DNA of 64,000 bases, from positions 124,001 to 188,000 of the forward strand of contig JBDHVW010000002.1 in NCBI GenBank assembly GCA_039809865.1, read 5' to 3'. The notes beneath the pieces are model-generated. The model did not search any database, had not been told where the DNA came from, and saw only the letters and a list, made by a program, of their open reading frames with translations. The translations under genes were made by a program, and so were the position numbers. The number at the start of each line of letters is the position of its first letter. Positions within the stretch are counted from its first letter, which is position 1. Shown in pieces: positions 29,182-36,608 of the stretch. The DNA comes from QWHO01 sp039809865. GTDB lineage: Bacteria > Vulcanimicrobiota > Xenobia > Xenobiales > QWHO01.

Positions 29182-29697
29182 ATGAGCGTGCGTCGCCTTT
29201 TGTGCATTCTGAGCCTGTTGTTCGTCTCGCTGTCGATGGCGCCATTGCTCTCCCACCTGATGTCGATGGGCAACAAGCTCGAGATGGATCGGGTGGATTA
29301 CTACGCCGCCCAGAAGGCCTACGCCGGGTGGGACTTGACGGGCGTGCTGGTGGTGGGCGCGTTGTTGACCACGCTGGGCCTGGCCGCTGCCCTGCGTCAC
29401 GAGCCGCGCCAGTCACTGCTGGCGTTGCTCTCGTTCGGGTGCCTGGCGGGCACGCAGGCCATCTTCTGGACGCTCACCTATCCCGCCAACGTCGCCACCT
29501 CCAACTGGACGGAGGCGCCCTACAACTGGATGGCGCTGCGCGAGCAATGGGAAACGTCCCACGCCGTGTCGGCGGGCCTGGCGGTGCTGGCGATGGTCAC
29601 CCTGATCCTGGCGGTGGTAAGCCACCGCCCGGTGACCCAGCCGCTCACGACCGCCCCGGCGGCCCACGACTCGGCCTGGATGCAATACGCGACCTAG
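29182..29697 (+). CDS. Four-helix membrane protein, DUF1772-like
   Basis: The 171-residue protein has four membrane helices (LCILSLLFVSLSMAPLLSHL, GVLVVGALLTTLGLAAAL, LLALLSFGCLAGTQAIFW, SAGLAVLAMVTLILAVVS). The periplasmic loop between helix 3 and 4 carries NVATSNWTEAPYNW and REQWETSHAV, the pattern of DUF1772 (anthrone oxygenase-like) proteins. The start at 29182 is supported by a -10 box ending six bases upstream and no ribosome site, indicating a leaderless message. Function unknown beyond family resemblance. Confidence 0.7.
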   Translation: MSVRRLLCILSLLFVSLSMAPLLSHLMSMGNKLEMDRVDYYAAQKAYAGWDLTGVLVVGALLTTLGLAAALRHEPRQSLLALLSFGCLAGTQAIFWTLTYPANVATSNWTEAPYNWMALREQWETSHAVSAGLAVLAMVTLILAVVSHRPVTQPLTTAPAAHDSAWMQYAT

Positions 29698-29703
29698 ACC
29701 GGT

Positions 29704-29898
29704 TTATTCCAGAGTCGTCTCGAGGATGGTCTGCTGATCCAGCAGCACGACGCCGTTTTTGGAGATCTGGGCGGGCTCGGCTTCACCGGACTTGTGGTCG
29801 GTTACCGCACGGTCGAGCGCGCGCTCGATGCTGGGAAACGTGATCTCGTCGATGACACCCTCTCGGGTGAACTTGTAGACTACGGCCAAAGTTCTCAC
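29704..29898 (-). CDS. Small hypothetical protein, 64 residues
   Basis: From GTG at 29898 the product reads VRTLAVVYKFTREGVIDEI and ends in LLDQQTILETTLE, with a beta-beta-alpha-like pattern. TTG at 29931 is an alternative start with GGAG ten bases upstream, but that would run the coding region through the palindrome at 29912-29928. The gene is convergent with the DUF1772-like gene (6 bp apart) and divergent from the aldehyde dehydrogenase. No family is recognised. Confidence 0.55.
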   Translation of the reverse strand: MRTLAVVYKFTREGVIDEITFPSIERALDRAVTDHKSGEAEPAQISKNGVVLLDQQTILETTLE

Positions 29899-29911
29899 CT
29901 CGCTCTGGTAT

Positions 29912-29928
29912 GTTGAACGATATTCAAC
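29912..29928. promoter_or_regulatory. Palindromic operator candidate, GTTGAA-N5-TTCAAC
   Basis: A perfect 6-bp inverted repeat with a five-base spacer lies in the divergent region between the small protein and the aldehyde dehydrogenase. A further half-site GTTGAA occurs at 29953-29958. It has the shape of a dimeric repressor site. Confidence 0.45.
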
Positions 29929-30005
29929 CAAAAGGGACGATCTCCTGCGTTGTTGAAAAGCTCGGCGGTATCAAGCGATCCGACCATCGAAGGCGAGGTA
30001 ACGGC

Positions 30006-31505
30006 ATGTCACTGGCTTCTCCCCCCACGCATCAGTTCAAGAGCTACATCGGCGGCGAATGGCACGAGGCGACCGAGGATACCAAGGTCGTGCCCAACTT
30101 GAATCCGGCGAACGGCGAGAAGCTGGGCGACGTCATCATGGCCACGCGCGAGGATGCCGCCCGGGCCATCGAGATCGCCCACGAGGCGTTCGAGAAGTGG
30201 CGCGACGTGCCGTCGCCCAAGCGCGGGGACTTCCTGTTCCGGGTCGTGCGCATCCTCGAGGCCCGCAAGGAAGAGCTGGCTCGCGCCCTGACGATGGAAG
30301 AGGGCAAGGTGATCACCGAGGCTCGCGGCGAGGTGCAGAAAGCCATCAACGCCGTCGAGTTCGCCGCCGGCGAGGGACGCCGTCTGGGCGGCCACACGGT
30401 CGACTCCGAGCTGCCCAATAACTTCTGCTACACGGTGCGCCAGCCGCTGGGCGTGGTCGGCATCATCACCCCCTGGAACTTCCCGGTGGCCATTCCGCTG
30501 TGGAAAATGGCCCCCTGTCTGGTGTCCGGCAACACCATCGTGTTCAAGCCCGCCACCAACACCCCCTGGACCGCCTGCCTCATGATGGAGATCTTCCACG
30601 AGGCCGGCCTGCCCCCGGGAGTGGTCAACATGGTGCTCGGCCCGGGCCGCGCCGTGGGCGACGAGCTGGTGACCAATCCCAAGGTGCGCGCCATCTCCTT
30701 TACCGGGTCCACCGGCGTCGGCATGGACATCAACCGGCGCGGCGCCGAGCGCGGCATCAAAATCCAGTGCGAGATGGGCGGCAAGAACCCGATCATCATC
30801 CTGGAGGACGCCGACCTCGATCTGGCGGTCGAGGCCACCGTGCAGGGCGCGTTCGGCTCCACCGGACAGCGTTGCACCGCCACTTCACGCGCCATCGTGG
30901 TCAACGAGATCGCCGACGAGTTCGTGGAGAAGCTGGTGGCCCGCACCAAGAAGCTGGTCGTCGGCAACGGCCTGAACGCCGGCATGGACCTCGGTCCGAG
31001 CGTGGACCAGGGACAGTTCGACACCGTGCTGGAGTACATCGAGATCGGCAAGAACGAGGGCCTCAAGCTGCTGGCCGGTGGCCACCGGATGACCGACGGC
31101 GAGCACGCGCACGGGTTCTTCGTCGAGCCGACCATTTTCGACCACGTCAAGGTGACCCATCGGCTGGCCCAGGAAGAGGTCTTCGGACCCGTCCTCTCGG
31201 TCATCCGCGTCCAGGATTTCGACGAAGCGATCGAGGCGGCCAACAACATCGAGTTCGGGCTGTCGTCCTCGATCTACACTCGCGACATCAATCGCATGAT
31301 GCGCTACGTGCACCGCATCGAGTCGGGCATCACCCACGTCAACTCGCCCACCATGGGCGGCGAGGCGCACCTGCCGTTCGGCGGCCTGAAGAACACCGGC
31401 CTGGGCGGCCGCGAGCAGGGCCGCGAGGCCATCGACTTCTACACCGAGTGGAAGACGGTCTACATCGACTACACCGGCGAAAAGCGCACTTCGAAGGTGT
31501 ATTAG
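30006..31505 (+). CDS. Aldehyde dehydrogenase, NAD(P)-dependent (semialdehyde type)
   Basis: The 499-residue enzyme has the ALDH cofactor fold and catalytic Cys in STGQRCTATSRAIV, the general base Glu in CEMGGKNPIIIL, and TPWNFPVAIPLWKMAP of the cofactor site. FGGLKNTGLGGREQG is the usual C-terminal oligomerisation strand. The sequence style resembles alpha-ketoglutaric and succinic semialdehyde dehydrogenases, but the substrate is uncertain. ATG at 30006 follows GCGAGG; the in-frame extension upstream lacks a ribosome site. A palindromic operator candidate precedes it. A heptad repeat begins at the stop codon. Confidence 0.93.
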   Translation: MSLASPPTHQFKSYIGGEWHEATEDTKVVPNLNPANGEKLGDVIMATREDAARAIEIAHEAFEKWRDVPSPKRGDFLFRVVRILEARKEELARALTMEEGKVITEARGEVQKAINAVEFAAGEGRRLGGHTVDSELPNNFCYTVRQPLGVVGIITPWNFPVAIPLWKMAPCLVSGNTIVFKPATNTPWTACLMMEIFHEAGLPPGVVNMVLGPGRAVGDELVTNPKVRAISFTGSTGVGMDINRRGAERGIKIQCEMGGKNPIIILEDADLDLAVEATVQGAFGSTGQRCTATSRAIVVNEIADEFVEKLVARTKKLVVGNGLNAGMDLGPSVDQGQFDTVLEYIEIGKNEGLKLLAGGHRMTDGEHAHGFFVEPTIFDHVKVTHRLAQEEVFGPVLSVIRVQDFDEAIEAANNIEFGLSSSIYTRDINRMMRYVHRIESGITHVNSPTMGGEAHLPFGGLKNTGLGGREQGREAIDFYTEWKTVYIDYTGEKRTSKVY

Positions 31506-31535
31506 ATGGGAGATGGGAGACGGGAGACGGGAGAA
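31504..31535 (+). repeat. Heptanucleotide tandem repeat AGAYGGG x4
   Basis: Four perfect-length 7-bp units (two AGATGGG, two AGACGGG) plus a partial unit start within the aldehyde dehydrogenase stop codon. The same heptamer recurs on the other strand at 46146-46159. Confidence 0.85.
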
Positions 31536-31588
31536 GCCCAGGGGTTGAGACGGCCCGGATGTATCCAAGGCATCCGTGGTCACAACCC

Positions 31589-31616
31589 TTTACTCTTTAC
31601 TCCTGACTCCTTACTG
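31589..31616 (+). repeat. Heptanucleotide tandem repeat, TTTACTC-type x4
   Basis: Four consecutive 7-bp units (TTTACTC, TTTACTC, CTGACTC, CTTACTG) fill the space just before the membrane protein start at 31622. It is a different heptamer from the one 55 bp upstream. Confidence 0.75.
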
Positions 31617-31621
31617 AGCCC

Positions 31622-32383
31622 ATGAAGTGGCTTGACGCTCCCGTCGAGCTCCGGGCCGTGGCATCCGTCGTCGTGGGGTGCCTCGGGGCCTGGGTGCTCG
31701 TGGCGCTCGGGGTGGACAACGCCTTGCGAGCGTCGGTGTGCGGGCTGGTGGCGGGGTTGTTCGCGGCCCTGGCGGCCGGCCGGCTGCCGGCCGGGTGGAG
31801 CCTTTTCTCGGCCGGCTGCGCCCTCTGCATCACCTCGCGTCTGCAGCCGCACTGGCTCGGCCCGGGCTGGCTGAGCGGCGCCACCTGGATGCTGGCGGCC
31901 CTGGTGGGCTGGCTGGTGTCCGGGTTGCTGGTGGACCGTCTCTACCTGTGGGTCGACCCCGCTTCGACCGATTACACGGTGCGCGGCGAGGGCTCGCGCG
32001 GGCTGCTCGGGCTCGGCTGGATGGCTGTCCTGACAGCGCTCTGGCTGATCTGGCTCTTCCCCTGCGCGCCCGCGGTGGCCGTGCCGGTCACGTTCCTGCT
32101 GGCCCTTCGTTCGGCGGGCCGTTTCCGGCTCTCGCATCCCGCCTGGGTCGCGTTCGGCTCGCTGGTCGGGCTGTTGCTGGCCTACCTGGTGCCCGTGCAG
32201 CTCGCCGCCTCCTGCGCCGGGCAGTCGGTCTACCACGCGTTCCCGGCCGGGCAGACGATGGTTTACCCCTATGACCTGGCGTTTCTGCCGCCGCCAGACC
32301 CCTGGTTGCTGGGCGGAATGCTCTTGATGGGCAGCGTGGCCGGTTTCTGGTGCTCGCGCTGGCGGGCGGCGGAGCTGGCGTGA
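31622..32383 (+). CDS. Polytopic membrane protein of unknown function
   Basis: The 253-residue product has about six or seven hydrophobic helices (VASVVVGCLGAWVLVALG, SVCGLVAGLFAALAAG, WMLAALVGWLVSGLLV, LTALWLIWLFPCAPAVAV, VAFGSLVGLLLAYLVPV, LLGGMLLMGSVAGFW). Four Cys and Arg-rich loops are scattered. It could be a transporter or channel for a metal, because the next gene, overlapping by GTGA, is a DtxR/MntR metal regulator; this is inference only. No ribosome site is visible; the heptad repeat is directly upstream. Confidence 0.65.
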   Translation: MKWLDAPVELRAVASVVVGCLGAWVLVALGVDNALRASVCGLVAGLFAALAAGRLPAGWSLFSAGCALCITSRLQPHWLGPGWLSGATWMLAALVGWLVSGLLVDRLYLWVDPASTDYTVRGEGSRGLLGLGWMAVLTALWLIWLFPCAPAVAVPVTFLLALRSAGRFRLSHPAWVAFGSLVGLLLAYLVPVQLAASCAGQSVYHAFPAGQTMVYPYDLAFLPPPDPWLLGGMLLMGSVAGFWCSRWRAAELA

Positions 32384-33288
32384 CCCACAAGCCGTCGCGC
32401 TCCGAGCGTGCGCTGAGCCCGGCGATGGAGGACTACCTCAAAGCCATCTATGCCATCGAGCAAGAGCACGGCGCGGTCAGCACCCAGCACCTGGCCGACT
32501 GGCAGGGCGTCACGCCGGCCTCGGTAACGGCCATGCTCAAGCGGCTGGCCGAGCAGCGACTCGTGCTCTACGAGCGTTACCACGGCGTGCAGCTCACCGA
32601 GAGCGGCCGTCGCGTGGCTGTCGAGATGGTGCGGCACCACCGGCTGCTCGAGCTCTACCTCAATCAGGCCCTGGGCTTCTCCTGGGACGAGGTGCACGCC
32701 GAGGCCGAGCGCCTGGAGCACTTCATCTCGGAGAAGCTCGAGGCGCGCATCGACGCTGCCCTGGGCTACCCGAAGATGGACCCCCACGGCTCGCCCATTC
32801 CGGCCCTCGACGGCACGGTGACGGCCGTGGAGGCGCGCAGCCTGTGCGAGGTCCGGGGCGGAGGTCGTCAGGTGGTGCTGCGCGTGGCCGACGAAAGCGC
32901 CGCCAACCTGCGCACTTACGCCGAGATGGGCTTGTGGCCGGGCGTTACGGTCGAGGACCTGGGTTCTGCACCGGCCGGCCGGCGCGTGCGGGTCGGCCTG
33001 CGCGAGCTGGAGCTGACCATCGAGCTGTGCGCCGGGGTCTTCGTGCACGAGGCCACGTCGGACTGCGGGATGCGCCTGTCGGCCGACCATCTGCCCACGG
33101 GCGAGACCGGCCACGTCTTCCGCCTGCGCGCGGGCGGGGAGCGCCTCAAGCGCCTGCGCGGCCTCGGCCTCGAGCATGGCCGTCGCCTGCGCGGCGAGGG
33201 GGGCGGCGAGCGCCTCTCGTTCTCGCTCGAGAGCGGCGAGGTGGAGATTTCCCGTGACGAGGCGCGCTGCGTGCTGGTCGAGGTGTGA
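32380..33288 (+). CDS. DtxR/MntR-family metal regulator with extra FeoA domain
   Basis: The 302-residue protein has a winged helix (AMEDYLKAIYAIEQEHGAV, TPASVTAMLKRLAEQRLVLY), the metal/dimer domain (LTESGRRVAVEMVRHHRLLE, EAERLEHFISEKLEARID, LGYPKMDPHGSPIP) and a SH3-like FeoA domain (about 150-210). A second FeoA-like domain (LPTGETGHVFRLRAGGERL, onward to the end) makes it about 75 residues longer than typical family members. GTG at 32380 overlaps the previous stop. It would repress iron or manganese uptake genes; its binding site was not found. Confidence 0.87.
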   Translation: MTHKPSRSERALSPAMEDYLKAIYAIEQEHGAVSTQHLADWQGVTPASVTAMLKRLAEQRLVLYERYHGVQLTESGRRVAVEMVRHHRLLELYLNQALGFSWDEVHAEAERLEHFISEKLEARIDAALGYPKMDPHGSPIPALDGTVTAVEARSLCEVRGGGRQVVLRVADESAANLRTYAEMGLWPGVTVEDLGSAPAGRRVRVGLRELELTIELCAGVFVHEATSDCGMRLSADHLPTGETGHVFRLRAGGERLKRLRGLGLEHGRRLRGEGGGERLSFSLESGEVEISRDEARCVLVEV

Positions 33289-33312
33289 CGGGCCCAAATC
33301 TTGGGCTACAAT
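33285..33312 (+). promoter_or_regulatory. Promoter for leaderless prepilin transcript
   Basis: A -35-like GTGACG (33285-33290), 16-bp spacer and -10 TACAAT (33307-33312) end 4 or 7 bases before the two adjacent ATGs at 33317 and 33320. The promoter overlaps the end of the dtxR-like gene. Confidence 0.55.
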
Positions 33313-33316
33313 CAGC

Positions 33317-33706
33317 ATGATGAGGCGGGGCATCACGCTGCTGGAAATTGTGCTGGCGTTCGCTTTGATCGCCGTCGGATTCATTTCGCTGGCGACCGTA
33401 TTCGTCAGCGGCATGAAGCTGGTGGGCAACTCGCGCGACCTGAGCGCGGCCAGCCAGATGGCCAACGAGATCTTCGAGCGAGCCCGCCACGACGGTTTCG
33501 ACAACCTTCCCAAAGCGGACAAGACCTACGACGGCCAGGTGCCCGACGCCCCGGACGGCACGTTTCCCCCGGCCCCGTATCCGACGCGGGACGGGTATAC
33601 GCTGGTGGTCGACCTGCGCGTGGTGGGACCCCGTCTGCGAGCGTTGCGCGTGCGGGTATTCTGGGCTCGCGGAAACTACGTCACGGAGACGATCATCCAT
33701 CCGTAG
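33317..33706 (+). CDS. Type IV prepilin-like protein (PilV/GspI-type)
   Basis: The 129-residue product begins MMRRGITLLEIVLAFALIAV, a class III signal: cleavage after Gly (RRG/ITLLE) with Glu at +5, then a hydrophobic helix. It is a minor pseudopilin exported by a type IV pilus or type II secretion system. The remainder (SAASQMANEIFERARHDGF, VDLRVVGPRLRALRVRVFWA) is typical of PilV/GspI-type proteins. Either ATG (33317 or 33320) may be used; the leaderless promoter favours 33320. The stop is read through the start region of the next prepilin gene. No prepilin peptidase is in this window. Confidence 0.82.
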   Translation: MMRRGITLLEIVLAFALIAVGFISLATVFVSGMKLVGNSRDLSAASQMANEIFERARHDGFDNLPKADKTYDGQVPDAPDGTFPPAPYPTRDGYTLVVDLRVVGPRLRALRVRVFWARGNYVTETIIHP

Positions 33707-34289
33707 GCACGGCTTCACCCTGATCGAGGTGTCCCTGGCGGCGGGCCTGTTCACGCTGCTGGGCCTGCTGCTGTTCCAGCTCTACCGGGTGGGTGCCTCG
33801 GCCTGGCAGAAGAGCGACGCCGAACTGGACCTGATGCGCGATCTCCAGGTGGTGCTCGCGCGCCTCAACCGGGACGCTCAGGGCAGCACTTACGGCAGCT
33901 TGAGCCGCGACGCGACGGCCCTTTCCTTCTTGACCGCCGTTTCGAGCGGTTCCAGTCCGCAGTTCGTGGTCGACCCGATCACTTTCCGCCCTGTCTGGCA
34001 AAGGTACCTGGTTTACTACTACACGCCGGCCAGCCAGACCCTCGCGGTGCGGGAAGAGCCCATGGTCCCTCCGGCCACCTCCGCGGCGCCCATCGAGAGC
34101 GTCGCGGGGCAACCGCTTTCCTCTTACTGCAACTCGGGACGTCCCCTGGCAACGCACGTCACTCTGTTTCAGGTCGATGTGACCGATCCGGACCTGCTCG
34201 AGGTCACCCTGGAGGGTCGGAAGAAGCGCTACGGCTCCGAGCGCCTCGAGACCCTCCGCATGAAAACGACGGTGAGGATGAGAAATTGA
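33699..34289 (+). CDS. Type IV prepilin-like protein (PilW/GspJ-type) with no standard start codon
   Basis: The N-terminus IRRHGFTLIEVSLAAGLF is a textbook prepilin signal (Gly/Phe with Glu at +5), but no ATG, GTG or TTG exists in frame upstream of it. GTG at 33729 would remove the cleavage site. The best candidate is ATC at 33699, ten bases after GGAG (33685-33688), overlapping the previous gene by 8 bp. The 196-residue product ends KRYGSERLETLRMKTTVRM like PilW/GspJ proteins. It overlaps the next gene by four bases (TTGA). Confidence 0.75.
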   Translation: MRRHGFTLIEVSLAAGLFTLLGLLLFQLYRVGASAWQKSDAELDLMRDLQVVLARLNRDAQGSTYGSLSRDATALSFLTAVSSGSSPQFVVDPITFRPVWQRYLVYYYTPASQTLAVREEPMVPPATSAAPIESVAGQPLSSYCNSGRPLATHVTLFQVDVTDPDLLEVTLEGRKKRYGSERLETLRMKTTVRMRN

Positions 34290-36148
34290 AACGAAAAGCC
34301 TTCGCTCTGATCACCGTGCTCTTGATGAGCGGCGTCATGGTGATGCTGGTGATGGCCCTCTTTGCCTCGGTGCGGGGCGGGATGCTCAACGCCCGGACCG
34401 CTTCCGACCAGGAAGCCGCGCTCAACACGGCCGAGGCCGGCGTAGCCGATGCCATCGCGCAGCTCGAGATGGACAACGCCTGGGTCCTGGGATTCAATCG
34501 TAAGGCCACCCCGTGGGGAGGCGGAGAATACTCGGTGGACTTCTACACGGGCACAGGCATGCCGGGGCCGGACGACTCGGTGAACAACCTGTTGTCCGAC
34601 GCTCCGCGCGCTACCCCCCTGGGCGACATCCCGCCCCATTCGGCTCTGCTGGTGGCGACCGGGCGCGTGCGCGGCTCGCAGCGCCGCGTCGAGGCGCTCG
34701 TGCGCGGGGGCGGCGCCACCGTCGACGCGCCCCTGGTGGCCGCCGGTCGGGTCGATTTCAAGGGCGGTCTCAAGGTGGACGGCATCGAGAGCCTGGAAAC
34801 CAACACTCCCATCCAGGTCGAGGTCCACTCCAACAAGACGGGCGCGGGGACCATGATGACCTGGCAGAAGCTGGTGGCCACCGACCGGGCCGTGGTCACG
34901 GGCAAAGTGACCTCGAGCGGCTCCGATCCGACCGCCATCGTCTTCAACCCCAACGTGGCGCCCGACTGCCAGGTGGCCGGGTTTGCCACCGACGCTCCCC
35001 AGAAGCCGGCGCCCTCGTTCGACGTGGAGAGCGCGGTGGCGGCCAAATCCGGAAGTCCCGGCCCCGCGGTGCCGGCGGTGGGGACTCTGGTCTTGCCGAC
35101 GGGTGACTACTACTACGCGGGCAACACCTCCATCGACGGCGACCTGGTCTTGCAGGACGACGCGCGGGTCTACGTGCACGGCGATCTGCGCGTCAACGGC
35201 ACCATTACCGGCAAGGGGGCCGTGCTGGTGACCGGCGCGACCGACCTGCGCGGCGACGCCACCGTCTCCACCCGCGACTCGGACTACGTGGCGCTCATGA
35301 GCCGGGGCGCGGTCAGCCTGCGCGGCTTCGACGGCACGGCTTACCTGGCTTCGCTGGCCGCGGCCGATCCGCCCAACCCGGCCACGCCTCCGGGCCAGGA
35401 AACCTCGGAGCTGTGGGATGGACTGCAGACCGGTGTGCGCGAGCTGAACACCATCATCGCCACCTATCCGCCGGATCAGTACGTGGGGGACGGCGTCCCC
35501 CAGCAGGTGCGCTTCGACAACGCGCGCGGCACGATCGGCTTGGCCGCCGGTTATGTCATGCCGGGTTACGCCGACGACAACGCCGGCAAGTTGCGCGATC
35601 GGATGCCCGCGGGGCCGACGGGCGCTTTCCTGCGCGACAAGCTGGACGCACTTCACAAGACATATCGGGCCGTGTGGGCCGATGCCAATGGCAACGCCGT
35701 CACGGGCTGGTCGCCGGCCGACTGCCAGGCCGTTATCGACAAGTGGCTGGCGGGTACCCTGACGGACGCGGACGGAGGCGTGTGGGACGCGGTCACCACC
35801 CTGGCGTACGACCCGAGCAACAGCAGCAACCTGAGCGTTCTCAACCAGCAGCTCCAGGTCACGTTACGGACGGATTACGACCGGATGGGCGAGTCCTACT
35901 TCAAAGGGCTGGTTTACTCGAACGGCGCTATCTACGCCGGCCACGAGGTCACCATCGTCGGCGCCCTCTACACCGACGACGACCACAGCCAGGGGCCGGT
36001 CGTGCTCGACGGGGTGCCGCTCCAGCCGGGCGACGTCCACCTGGGCAGCGGGACGCGCGTGACCTACGTCCGGTCGATGTTCGAGGACGGCATCCCGTCG
36101 CTGGGGGCCGCCGGGGCTCTGGGCGTGGTGACCTGGATCAGCCGCTAG
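34286..36148 (+). CDS. PilX-like minor pilin with large beta-rich C-terminus
   Basis: TTG at 34286 overlaps the previous stop. The 620-residue product starts with KRKAFALITVLLMSGVMVM, a PilX-type N-terminus with a hydrophobic helix and no Glu+5. TASDQEAALNTAEAGVADAI is the conserved PilX segment. The rest is long and beta-rich (GDLVLQDDARVYVHGDLRV, VLVTGATDLRGDATVSTRD, ALMSRGAVSLRG), like a beta-helix or polymer-forming adhesin. It ends in a four-base overlap with the convergent membrane gene. It is likely the tip or adhesive subunit of the three-gene pilin cluster. Confidence 0.8.
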   Translation: MKRKAFALITVLLMSGVMVMLVMALFASVRGGMLNARTASDQEAALNTAEAGVADAIAQLEMDNAWVLGFNRKATPWGGGEYSVDFYTGTGMPGPDDSVNNLLSDAPRATPLGDIPPHSALLVATGRVRGSQRRVEALVRGGGATVDAPLVAAGRVDFKGGLKVDGIESLETNTPIQVEVHSNKTGAGTMMTWQKLVATDRAVVTGKVTSSGSDPTAIVFNPNVAPDCQVAGFATDAPQKPAPSFDVESAVAAKSGSPGPAVPAVGTLVLPTGDYYYAGNTSIDGDLVLQDDARVYVHGDLRVNGTITGKGAVLVTGATDLRGDATVSTRDSDYVALMSRGAVSLRGFDGTAYLASLAAADPPNPATPPGQETSELWDGLQTGVRELNTIIATYPPDQYVGDGVPQQVRFDNARGTIGLAAGYVMPGYADDNAGKLRDRMPAGPTGAFLRDKLDALHKTYRAVWADANGNAVTGWSPADCQAVIDKWLAGTLTDADGGVWDAVTTLAYDPSNSSNLSVLNQQLQVTLRTDYDRMGESYFKGLVYSNGAIYAGHEVTIVGALYTDDDHSQGPVVLDGVPLQPGDVHLGSGTRVTYVRSMFEDGIPSLGAAGALGVVTWISR

Positions 36149-36549
36149 CTGGGCGGGGGAGGCGGCAGCACGGGCTGCTGCACGGTCTTCTGGACCTCGA
36201 CCGGGGTTTCTTGACGACCACGCTTCTTGGCCACGGCCCAGGCATCGACGATGGACCACAGGAAGAGCAGGATGCAGGTGCCCATGAAGAGCAGGCCGGG
36301 CGCCATGGCGGCGATGGGATTGACGTCCACGTTGTAGCTCGGGTCGGCCAGCGAGACCACGCTGCCGTACATCGCCGCGAAGCCCTTGGCGGTGAAGACG
36401 ACGGCGCCCACGATCGAGATAAGCGCGGTCACCACGAAGAACGTCCCTTTGACGGGCTGCTTGTTGTAGAACTGCCCGATGCCGGGGAAGAGATGGGAGA
36501 GTCCGGCCGCTTTCAGGTGAGGGGTGATCCAGTTCTTCGGCTCGGCCAT
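36145..36549 (-). CDS. Small membrane protein, TM2/DUF5683-like
   Basis: ATG at 36549 gives 134 residues; the frame extends three codons further. The N-terminus GLSHLFPGIGQFYNKQPVKG is the TM2/DUF5683 signature (a Gly-x-Gly-x-Phe/Tyr loop), followed by helices FFVVTALISIVGAVVFTA and MAPGLLFMGTCILLFLWSIVDA and a Pro-rich tail. Such proteins are inner-membrane proteins of unknown function. The stop overlaps the convergent PilX-like gene by four bases. Confidence 0.75.
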   Translation of the reverse strand: MAEPKNWITPHLKAAGLSHLFPGIGQFYNKQPVKGTFFVVTALISIVGAVVFTAKGFAAMYGSVVSLADPSYNVDVNPIAAMAPGLLFMGTCILLFLWSIVDAWAVAKKRGRQETPVEVQKTVQQPVLPPPPPS

Positions 36550-36608
36550 CAGAGACAATAATTCCGGGCCTTCGGAGGATGCCCTCTTCCGGGCGCAAAG
36601 GCCACCGG

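Noticed and set aside
33729..34289. GTG at 33729 as start of the second prepilin
   Set aside because: It would delete the GFTLIE cleavage signal that clearly continues upstream in the same frame.
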